Source: Candidatus Brocadiaceae bacterium
GTDB taxonomy: Bacteria; Planctomycetota; Brocadiia; SM23-32
DNA length: 5,441 nt
Assembly (NCBI GenBank): GCA_003551785.1
Contig: PUNP01000418.1
Location: 1 to 5,441, forward strand
Direction: 5' to 3'
Made by a program: the position numbers and the translations under genes. Below are positions 1-5,441 of the stretch, in pieces. Under the pieces are notes generated by a model that ran no database searches, was not told the DNA's origin, and saw nothing but the letters and a program-made list of their open reading frames with translations. The number at the start of each line of letters is the position of its first letter. Position 1 is the stretch's first letter.

Positions 1-2
1 CA

Positions 3-1142
3 AATTTCGACATAATCCCGTCCGGCGTACCAAACCCGGGCATGTTGCTCTTTGATCACGAATCCAAGGGGCGTTCCGGCCATATGCCCACCGCAACACT
101 GACCGAATGCGCCAACGGCGACCTTATTGCTTTCTCCGTAAACTCAACCAGAATCAGGGGCGGCCACCTTTACTATGGATGGAGCGAATACAAACGCTCT
201 ACGGACGGCGGGGAGACCTGGGGCGAGCGCCAGGTGTTCGAATATTCCCGCGAAGCCTGGGATAAAAACGATGAACTGGGCCTTGAGGGAAGAGATCGGT
301 TTGGCGTCGTCGTAACCGCGGTCGTCACGGCCCCCGACGCTACGATCGTCGCGTTTTTATCGCCCATCGGCAGCAATGCGAAAAAAGCGGGCTATGCAAG
401 CTGGTCAACCTTGGTCAGTCTGAGTCACGACCATGGGCATAGCTGGGAAGAACCAAGGCTTCTCGGTGATGCGGCACCCGAGGACCGGTCGGGAACTTCA
501 TACAACGCCGCTTGGGTGCATGAAGATACCATCTACCTTCTTGTCATAGAAGGAACAGGAGGAGACGGCCCCCTTTCGCTTTACGCATCCCGAGACAACG
601 GAAAGAGTTTCGAGCACCTAAGCCGGGGGCTCTTTCCCGGCAAGAGGCTTTACTACTACAAAACCGGGCGTGTGCTCGAAGACGGCCGAATAGTTGTTTA
701 TACCTATAAAAACAACAGAGCCGAGGATATTTTGAGGGTCTTCAGTGATGACGGGGGAAAAACATGGACGGAGCCGGAGAAAGTGGATTTCGCCAAACGC
801 ATCCGTAACCCCCAGATGTCCGACCGCGTGAGCGGCCTTTATTTCATGCATGGCCGCTCCGGCTCGCGTGGCCCCTATCCGAACAACCTGGTGCTTTACA
901 GCTCACCCGACAGCATCAACTGGGATGAAGGGGTATATCTGAATAAAGGGGAAGGGGTTGAAAAACCCGGCAGCGACTCTTCCTCGGGTAATACGGTCGT
1001 AGGACTACATGACGATGCCCGCCCTGAACGTTTGCTGTTGCAGTCCAGCATATCCTATCATAGGCAGCAAACGAACCAGAAATATTGGTGGATAACACCT
1101 CGCAGGGATGCATTTGATTCGGAAATGAAGACAAAACATTGA
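3..1142 (+). CDS. Asp-box (BNR) beta-propeller protein, sialidase-like, 5' partial
   Basis: The frame is open back to the window edge. The first in-frame ATG, at 42, has no Shine-Dalgarno sequence before it and 13 sense codons precede it, so the real start is probably upstream. Residues below are numbered from that ATG. Four good Asp boxes (S-x-D-x-G-x-[ST]-[WF]) lie at 53-60 (STDGGETW), 128-135 (SHDHGHSW), 183-190 (SRDNGKSF) and 235-242 (SDDGGKTW), and a degenerate fifth (SSPDSINW) lies near the C-terminus. This spacing is that of a sialidase-fold propeller. The first strand reads GHMPTATL at 13-20, where true sialidases carry the (F/Y)RIP arginine; histidine sits there instead, so classical sialidase activity is doubtful. 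It could be a divergent glycoside hydrolase, a lyase-like enzyme or a binding protein. Export cannot be judged because the N-terminus is missing. The fold assignment is firm; the activity is unknown. Confidence 0.88.
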   Translation, partial: NFDIIPSGVPNPGMLLFDHESKGRSGHMPTATLTECANGDLIAFSVNSTRIRGGHLYYGWSEYKRSTDGGETWGERQVFEYSREAWDKNDELGLEGRDRFGVVVTAVVTAPDATIVAFLSPIGSNAKKAGYASWSTLVSLSHDHGHSWEEPRLLGDAAPEDRSGTSYNAAWVHEDTIYLLVIEGTGGDGPLSLYASRDNGKSFEHLSRGLFPGKRLYYYKTGRVLEDGRIVVYTYKNNRAEDILRVFSDDGGKTWTEPEKVDFAKRIRNPQMSDRVSGLYFMHGRSGSRGPYPNNLVLYSSPDSINWDEGVYLNKGEGVEKPGSDSSSGNTVVGLHDDARPERLLLQSSISYHRQQTNQKYWWITPRRDAFDSEMKTKH

Positions 1143-1151
1143 GCCTGAAGG

Positions 1152-1169
1152 TAGTCTTTGTAGTCTTTG
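1152..1169. repeat. Perfect 2x 9-bp tandem repeat
   Basis: The unit TAGTCTTTG occurs twice head to tail, starting 10 bp after the stop codon of the first propeller gene. Its last two bases begin the palindrome TGGTTTAACCA (1168-1178). It could be a regulator binding site or a replication-slippage duplication; the sequence alone does not decide. Confidence 0.6.
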
Positions 1170-1204
1170 GTTTAACCACAGTAAGTCTATGTTATGTTGT
1201 GCGA

Positions 1205-1247
1205 TAAGCTTTTGAAAGGCTTACGAGAAGCCCTTAGCGGCGTTTTT
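1205..1247 (+). terminator. Weak terminator-like structure, two alternative hairpins
   Basis: Two hairpins compete for the same bases. The first pairs TAAGC (1205-1209) with GCTTA (1219-1223), and the stem can extend inward through a T-G wobble and T-A pairs. The second pairs GGCTT (1218-1222) with AAGCC (1228-1232) around a 5-nt loop, with two further A-T pairs past a bulged C. A T5 run at 1243-1247 follows, but 7 nt or more from the stem, so this is not a canonical intrinsic terminator. It may slow or end transcription from the first gene. Confidence 0.25.
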
Positions 1248-1304
1248 CAGGGGGTGTTTTGGAGCTGTAACCTTTTTTTTGCCGTTGTCTTTTAATGCTA
1301 TACC

Positions 1305-1310
1305 AGGGGA
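1305..1310 (+). promoter_or_regulatory. Shine-Dalgarno site fixing the start at 1319
   Basis: AGGGGA lies 8 nt before the ATG at 1319, which is good spacing. The earlier in-frame ATG at 1295 lies upstream of this site and has only a T-rich stretch before it. The protein should therefore start at 1319 and not at 1295. Confidence 0.7.
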
Positions 1311-1318
1311 ATATTTTT

Positions 1319-2353
1319 ATGCCTAAAATAGTCAGACTGACGACAGTTGTTCGGGATGGAATGCATAATGCTTTTACCGATCTGAAGCACTGGCAGGGGA
1401 ATTACTGGGTGGGCTACCGGAAGGGCGCCGCCCATGTCTCGATGGATGGAGAAGCGGTGGTGGCCGTTTCAAGCGACCGGCAGCGATTTCGTGAAACAGC
1501 CCACCTGAAAATGCGGGGAGACTGTCGCGACCCGAAACTGCTTCCGATCGATGATCATCATATGGCCGCCTATTTCCCGAGCTGGACGGAAGGTGCAGGA
1601 AGACGATGGGGTGATGAGAACGGTGCAGAAAGACGAACTCTTCAGCAATATATCACTTTTACGGAAAATGGTTATGACTGGGAGAAGCCTCAGCCCATAC
1701 TTGAACCGCAGAAATGGCTATGGCGGATACGCCGACATGACGGCCTGTATTACGGTCTGATTCAGGACCTCACGGGCGACTGGTCAAACGGCAATAAACC
1801 CCATCAACTTGAACTGGCGGTGAGCAAAGACCTGCATGAATGGAAACATCGCGCGTATGTCGGCGGCGAGCTCGGGTTGAACGAAAGCGACATTTACTGG
1901 CATGATGACGGAGAAGCGTGGATCGTGGCGCGTACCGTCAAATCCAGCGAACGTGTCGGCAGCTATTTTGCCTGCGCCTCGCCGCCTTACACGGACTGGG
2001 AAGTGACTCCTCTGTTTCCGATGATCCATGCGCCTATATTTATCGAGGACGGGAACAGCCTCTATGTCGCCGGACGTTCCCGACCGGCCCATGAAGGCGA
2101 TGCTGCTTTTCCGTTTGAAGGCAGCAGTCTCTCGGTTTGGGAGGTCGATCGTGCGAAGGTTACGTCCGTGCTACGTCTGCCTGCCATCGGCGACTGCTCA
2201 TACCCCGGACTCATCAAGGATCCAGAGGGGCGCGTATGCATGAGTTATTATTCACAGCACGCCTATCATTATGGCGTTGTTGATCAGCCCACAGGAATCG
2301 GTATAGGGAAGGCGGTGGCAGACGTCTATTTTGCAGAACTCGAGCTAACTTAA
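1319..2353 (+). CDS. Divergent sialidase-like (BNR-superfamily) beta-propeller protein
   Basis: This is a 344-residue protein if started at 1319, where AGGGGA is well placed; starting at 1295 would add eight residues. Its landmarks recur in uncharacterised sialidase-like and glycosidase-like propellers: HNAFTDL (16-22), YRKGAAH (33-39), GDCRDPKL (67-74), VSKDLHEW (168-175), ESDIYWHDDG (189-198) and SYPGL...SYYSQH (294-314). The Asp boxes are eroded: SSDRQRF at 51-57 and TENGYDW at 115-121 keep the position but not the full motif. The SKDLHEW segment also recalls the blades of GH43/GH32-type five-bladed propellers, so the exact clan is open. No signal peptide is visible, since the N-terminus goes straight into the first strand, so a cytoplasmic location is likely. 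It stands 26 bp before the sulfatase and is probably the first gene of its operon. A glycoside hydrolase on a sulfated glycan is plausible but unproven. Confidence 0.85.
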   Translation: MPKIVRLTTVVRDGMHNAFTDLKHWQGNYWVGYRKGAAHVSMDGEAVVAVSSDRQRFRETAHLKMRGDCRDPKLLPIDDHHMAAYFPSWTEGAGRRWGDENGAERRTLQQYITFTENGYDWEKPQPILEPQKWLWRIRRHDGLYYGLIQDLTGDWSNGNKPHQLELAVSKDLHEWKHRAYVGGELGLNESDIYWHDDGEAWIVARTVKSSERVGSYFACASPPYTDWEVTPLFPMIHAPIFIEDGNSLYVAGRSRPAHEGDAAFPFEGSSLSVWEVDRAKVTSVLRLPAIGDCSYPGLIKDPEGRVCMSYYSQHAYHYGVVDQPTGIGIGKAVADVYFAELELT

Positions 2354-2379
2354 CTTAAAACCTGAATTAGGTATTTGAC

Positions 2380-3882
2380 ATGAGTCAACAAAAAAAAGAG
2401 AATGTATTGGTCATATTTTGCGATCAGTTGCGTACTGACCTTCTCGGCTGCTTCGGCAGCGATCTGGTCCGCACACCGAATATCGATGCTTTGGCCGGCG
2501 ATTCGATCGTTTTCGAGAATGCCTATACGCCGACGGCGATCTGCTCACCGGCCAGGGCGAGTCTGATGACCGGGCTTTACGCGCACGGCCATCACATGTT
2601 CAACAACTCGACGCCTTCATACAGTTACTGCCACCACCTGCCGCCGCAGGTGACCATGTTGCAGGACTGGGCGGACGTCGCCACGGATTACCGGACCGGG
2701 TATTTTGGCAAATGGCATATCGGGCCGACGGGTGACCTCTTCAATTCAGCTTTCCATTGCACACATCCGCATGAAGGTGTGGAGCAAGGTGGTCCGCTCT
2801 TCGCCGCAGGGCACGGACATCCTAATCTGAAGCTTGGAGAACTTGTCAGGGAGAAGGGAGACAGGAATATGCCGCCCAGTAGAATGACCGGAACAGTCGA
2901 TGTGCCTTTTGAAGATTTTCCCGACGTGCAGGCTGCCAGGTATACCCGTGAATTTATCGATTCAACCGGTCAAGGGCGTTCTTTTTTCGGTTGTTGCGCT
3001 TTCCCGGGCCCGCATTCGCCCTGGCTGGTGCCGGAGGAGTTCGGAATCCGGTACGATCCCGATGACATCCCTCTGTGGTCCAACAGAAACGATCCGCTTG
3101 ATGGGAAACCGCTCAACCAGCATAAGCTGCAGATCCAGACAAAGATAAGGCAGGGTCATATGGCTGAAGAAACGCGGGATGAGAATCTGAGGCAAAAACT
3201 GTCTGTCTGCTTTTCCTACCTCGAACTGATTGACCAATGCCTGGGGGAAACTATCGCGTACCTGAAGGAGAGAGGAGTTTATGAGAATACCGCCATCATT
3301 TTCACCGCCGACCACGGTGACATGGCGGGGTCGCACGGTTTCCACAGTAAAGGATCATACATGTACGATGAAATTTATCGGATACCGATGTTGTATAAAC
3401 CGGCTGGCGGTCACATCCACCGCAGGGTGACGGACCCCGTCCATCTGATGGACGTAACCGCTACGTGCGTGGATATCATGGGCGGGCGAGCGTGCGGTGA
3501 TATGCTGGAACAGCCCCTGCACGGCCATTCGCTCAGGGCGTTTGAATCGGAAACCCCGAACTGGAGCCGCAAGGTGCATTACGCCCAGTATCACGGCGAC
3601 TGGTATGGTCACTATTCGGTGCGCATGGTCACTGACGGTCGATGGAAGCTGGTCTGGAATTTTTCGGACCTGTGTGAACTCTACGATCTTGAAAGTGATC
3701 CTGACGAGATGCATAATTGTTTTTATGATCCGGGGTGCCGGGAGGTGAGGGAAAAGTATTTCGCGCTCCTTGCCGAAGAAGCGGAAAAAGTAGAAGATGG
3801 CCAGGCGCTGAAATTTCTCAGGGATAATCCAGATATGGGGAAGTATGAGGATGCAGCTATGCGGTCTTTCTTCAAGCAATAA
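2380..3882 (+). CDS. Type I (S1 family) formylglycine-dependent sulfatase
   Basis: This 500-residue protein should hydrolyse a sulfate ester, most likely on a sugar. The signature C-S-P-A-R followed by ASLMTG lies at 55-65; Cys55 is the residue converted to formylglycine and Arg59 stabilises it. Predicted calcium ligands are Asp15-Gln16 near the N-terminus and Asp311-His312 in FTADHGD. Other active-site candidates are Lys111 and His113 (FGKWHIG), His212 (FPGPHSPW) and Lys324 (HSKGSY). The C-terminal subdomain has the usual ELYDL (433-437) and SDPDEMHN (439-446). The length is normal for the family and nothing key is missing. There is no signal peptide, since the protein begins MSQQKKENVLVIF, and cysteines are numerous, which fits a reducing cytoplasm. 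A maturation enzyme (anSME or FGE) must be encoded elsewhere. The ribosome site is weak (AGG at 2369-2371). The substrate cannot be inferred; the first codons contain an A8 run. Confidence 0.96.
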   Translation: MSQQKKENVLVIFCDQLRTDLLGCFGSDLVRTPNIDALAGDSIVFENAYTPTAICSPARASLMTGLYAHGHHMFNNSTPSYSYCHHLPPQVTMLQDWADVATDYRTGYFGKWHIGPTGDLFNSAFHCTHPHEGVEQGGPLFAAGHGHPNLKLGELVREKGDRNMPPSRMTGTVDVPFEDFPDVQAARYTREFIDSTGQGRSFFGCCAFPGPHSPWLVPEEFGIRYDPDDIPLWSNRNDPLDGKPLNQHKLQIQTKIRQGHMAEETRDENLRQKLSVCFSYLELIDQCLGETIAYLKERGVYENTAIIFTADHGDMAGSHGFHSKGSYMYDEIYRIPMLYKPAGGHIHRRVTDPVHLMDVTATCVDIMGGRACGDMLEQPLHGHSLRAFESETPNWSRKVHYAQYHGDWYGHYSVRMVTDGRWKLVWNFSDLCELYDLESDPDEMHNCFYDPGCREVREKYFALLAEEAEKVEDGQALKFLRDNPDMGKYEDAAMRSFFKQ

Positions 3883-3886
3883 GGAG
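3881..3886 (+). promoter_or_regulatory. Strong Shine-Dalgarno overlapping the sulfatase stop
   Basis: AAGGAG shares two bases with the sulfatase TAA and lies 11 nt before the ATG at 3898, slightly longer than ideal. Ribosomes ending on the sulfatase would sit on this site, which suggests coupled translation of the reductase. Confidence 0.7.
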
Positions 3887-3897
3887 ATTTAAAGCCA

Positions 3898-4857
3898 ATG
3901 CAATACACAGAAATAGGCGGAGAAAAATGTTCCCGACTGATGCTGGGCACTGTCCAGTTCGGTCTGGACTACGGCATATCCAATAAAAAAGGCAAGGTGC
4001 AGTACCCGGATGCCAGAGATTTGGTTGAACTGGCGCTTCGGGAAGGAGTGAACGCCTTCGATACCGCGCCGCTTTATGGTGACAGCGAAGTGGTTCTCGG
4101 AAAGATTTTCTCCGATCTTAAAATAGAAGAGAATGATATATTTTTGTCCGATAAAATCCCGCCGCTACCGGATGGGGTATCCTCGCGAAAAGCAGGAACA
4201 TTCATTGAAGATTCGATAACTAATTCGCTGGACAAACTGGGTGTTGATTATTTGGATGTCTGTCTCTTCCATAGGGAAAAGGACGCCCCTTACCTGGATG
4301 AACTGGAAGCTATCGTGGACAAAGGTTTAATCGGGAAGGCCGGTGTGTCCGTTTACAGCCCTGGTGTCGTTAGCAGCATTTTAGAAAATAGAGATACCAC
4401 TTCCGCATTCCAAATCCCCGCCAGTCTTTTCGATCAACGGTTCAAGAGGGCGGGTATCTATGAAAAGGCAAAAGAGAAAGGATCACCCCTTTTTGTGCGG
4501 AGTGTTTTTTTGCAGGGGTTGATTTTTATGGAACCCGAGTCTTTGCCGGCCGATCTCATCGGCGTCCGGGCCATACTGGAAGAACTGCGTGCCCTTTGTG
4601 ATGAAAAATGCCTTGACCTCGCCGAGCTTGCTATAAGATATTCTCTGGCGCTCGAAAGCGTTAATTCATTGGTAATGGGGGCAGAGAGTACCAGGCAGTT
4701 GAAGCAGAACCTGGATGTTTTCAGCAAAGATCCGCTGGACAAAAGTTTATGCAAGGATATTGAAGGTATTGTCGGCAGCCTCCCCGAATCCGTATTGCTC
4801 CCTTTTAACTGGAAAAAAAAGAATTTAAATGATTTAAAGAGGAAAAATGATGAATGA
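3898..4857 (+). CDS. Aldo/keto reductase
   Basis: This 319-residue protein is a (beta/alpha)8-barrel oxidoreductase of the aldo/keto reductase superfamily, expected to use NAD(P)H on a sugar aldehyde or ketone, or to run in the oxidising direction. It opens with LMLGTVQFGLDYGIS at 14-28, a form common in the bacterial branch of the family. The catalytic tetrad is complete: Asp55 and Tyr60 in FDTAPLYG, Lys86 in LSDKIPP, and His125 in CLFHRE. The cofactor region near the C-terminus contains the usual LVMGAEST segment. The last 15 or so residues form a lysine-rich tail encoded by A-rich DNA (A8 at 4813-4820). The start is supported by AAGGAG 15 bp downstream of the sulfatase gene. Its 3' end overlaps the next gene by 8 bp, so the two are probably made together and may act in sequence on the same sugar. 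The family call is firm; the substrate is unknown. Confidence 0.95.
   Translation: MQYTEIGGEKCSRLMLGTVQFGLDYGISNKKGKVQYPDARDLVELALREGVNAFDTAPLYGDSEVVLGKIFSDLKIEENDIFLSDKIPPLPDGVSSRKAGTFIEDSITNSLDKLGVDYLDVCLFHREKDAPYLDELEAIVDKGLIGKAGVSVYSPGVVSSILENRDTTSAFQIPASLFDQRFKRAGIYEKAKEKGSPLFVRSVFLQGLIFMEPESLPADLIGVRAILEELRALCDEKCLDLAELAIRYSLALESVNSLVMGAESTRQLKQNLDVFSKDPLDKSLCKDIEGIVGSLPESVLLPFNWKKKNLNDLKRKNDE
4838..4843 (+). promoter_or_regulatory. Shine-Dalgarno inside the reductase gene
   Basis: AGAGGA lies within the last codons of the aldo/keto reductase. Two adjacent in-frame ATGs follow, at 4847 and 4850. The second leaves 6 nt of spacing and the first only 3, so 4850 is preferred. Confidence 0.6.
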
Positions 4858-5441
4858 AAAGCTGAAGGTCTTGGTGGTAGGGTGCGGTTCAATGTCCCGC
4901 AGATGGTGCAAAGTGGTTTTACAAGAACTTGACATAGCTGCCTTGGTGGATATCAAAAAGAAAAACGCCGAAAAGCGAGCAAAAGAGTGTGGTCTGGGGA
5001 TGGAATGTGTATTTGATGATCTGGATGACGCACTTGAAAGCACGCAGCCTGACGTCGTCTTTGACTGCACCGTACCGGAGGCACATTACGAGGTAACGAT
5101 GAAGGCACTGTCAGCCGGATGTCACGTGCTGGGGGAAAAACCGCTTGCCGATTCGATGGAACGGGCAAGCGAAATGGTTAATAATGCCCGGCGGACGGGG
5201 AAGCTGTATGCTGTTATGCAGAATCGCAGGTACCTGCCCACCGCTCCCCTGACGACTGAATTTATACACAGCGGTGTCGTCGGCGACGTTACCACCGTCA
5301 ATGTCGATTTCTATATCGGAGCACATTTTTCCGGATTTCGAACGATGATGAACCATCCACTTCTTCTCGACATGGCCATACATACATTTGATCAGGCAAG
5401 ACAATTGACCGGGGCCGACCCCGTCGAGGTCTATTGCAAGG
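4850..5441 (+). CDS. Gfo/Idh/MocA family oxidoreductase, 3' partial
   Basis: This frame runs open from 4850 past the window end, giving 197 residues, a little over half of the usual 330-360. It belongs to the NAD(P)-dependent sugar and inositol dehydrogenase family. The Rossmann fold begins with VLVVGCGSMSRRW at 7-19, with the dinucleotide-binding glycines 11 and 13. Asp34, at the end of the second strand (LVDI), suggests preference for NAD over NADP. His79 lies in the TVPEAHYE loop, and the family hallmark EKP is at 96-98 with Lys97 as a catalytic residue. The C-terminal domain begins around 125 and shows DMAIHTFDQARQLTG at 174-188, where Asp174 and His178 match the Asp/His pair of inositol dehydrogenases. 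It overlaps the aldo/keto reductase stop by 8 bp, indicating translational coupling. Some relatives are NAD-dependent glycosidases (such as GH109) or 3-keto-sugar forming enzymes, so cleavage by oxidation and elimination is an alternative to simple dehydrogenation. Confidence 0.93.
   Translation, partial: MNEKLKVLVVGCGSMSRRWCKVVLQELDIAALVDIKKKNAEKRAKECGLGMECVFDDLDDALESTQPDVVFDCTVPEAHYEVTMKALSAGCHVLGEKPLADSMERASEMVNNARRTGKLYAVMQNRRYLPTAPLTTEFIHSGVVGDVTTVNVDFYIGAHFSGFRTMMNHPLLLDMAIHTFDQARQLTGADPVEVYCK

Larger units (their letters stand above)
1143..1318. other. Intergenic region with repeat, palindrome and hairpins
   Basis: This non-coding gap between the two propeller genes is the only sizeable one in the window. 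A 9-bp unit, TAGTCTTTG, is repeated perfectly in tandem at 1152-1169. An 11-bp palindrome, TGGTTTAACCA, overlaps its end at 1168-1178. Overlapping inverted repeats lie at 1205-1235, followed by T5 at 1243-1247, and a T8 run lies at 1273-1280. This is the most likely place for the end of the first transcript and for a promoter of the downstream operon. I found no convincing -35/-10 pair: TTTAAT at 1291-1296 resembles a -10 box but lacks a good -35 partner. Confidence 0.5.

Noticed and set aside
42..44. ATG at 42 as the true start of the first propeller gene
   Set aside because: No Shine-Dalgarno precedes it and the frame stays open to the window edge with plausible coding sequence, so the gene is better treated as 5' partial.
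1279..1304. Extended -10-like TGCTATACC with a TTGCCG upstream as a promoter
   Set aside because: The spacer would be only 14 bp, and transcription would start next to or after the Shine-Dalgarno site, leaving no usable leader.
2962..3345. 127-codon - strand open frame, also within the sulfatase
   Set aside because: It is antisense to conserved sulfatase active-site segments and has no domain or ribosome site of note.
3355..3879. 174-codon open frame on the - strand inside the sulfatase gene
   Set aside because: It lies wholly within a well-supported sulfatase with conserved C-terminal motifs, and its translation shows no recognisable domain; it is a shadow frame.
4810..4857. Programmed frameshift fusing the reductase to the dehydrogenase
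   Set aside because: The dehydrogenase lies in the +1 frame, which has a TAA at 4826-4828 between the A-run and its start, so slipping at the A-run cannot give a fusion.
4458..4892. 144-codon - strand frame across the reductase/dehydrogenase junction
   Set aside because: It is low-complexity, serine- and phenylalanine-rich, and antisense to two well-supported genes; an artefact of their codon use.

Overview
This window looks like part of an accessory carbohydrate-use cluster from a bacterium. It carries five genes, all on the + strand: two divergent beta-propeller proteins of the Asp-box (BNR/sialidase-like) type, a formylglycine (type I, S1) sulfatase, an aldo/keto reductase, and a Gfo/Idh/MocA oxidoreductase. 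Base composition is balanced, about half G+C by eye. Sulfatases together with sialidase-like propellers and Gfo/Idh/MocA dehydrogenases are typical of the PVC group (Kiritimatiellota, Lentisphaerota, Verrucomicrobiota, Planctomycetota), which are often specialised on sulfated glycans. That assignment is an inference from gene content; there is no marker gene here.

Layout: positions 1-1142 hold the 3' part of a propeller gene that is open back to the window edge. Positions 1143-1318 are non-coding and contain a perfect 9-bp tandem repeat, an 11-bp palindrome and two mutually exclusive hairpins before a T-run. Positions 1319-2353 hold a second, more diverged propeller protein. The sulfatase (2380-3882), the aldo/keto reductase (3898-4857) and the oxidoreductase (4850 to beyond the window end) follow with gaps of 26 and 15 bp and then an 8-bp overlap. 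Genes 2 to 5 therefore look like one transcription unit. Gene 1 may belong to the same unit or may end before it.

Working model (inference): the propeller proteins bind or cleave a glycan or glycoside, the sulfatase removes sulfate esters, and the two nicotinamide-dependent oxidoreductases act on the freed sugar or on the glycoside itself. None of the four proteins with a visible N-terminus has an obvious signal peptide, and the sulfatase is rich in cysteine, so these steps may be cytoplasmic and act on imported, already small sulfated saccharides. The substrate cannot be read from the sequence. I saw no RNA genes, mobile elements, CRISPR arrays or integration scars.
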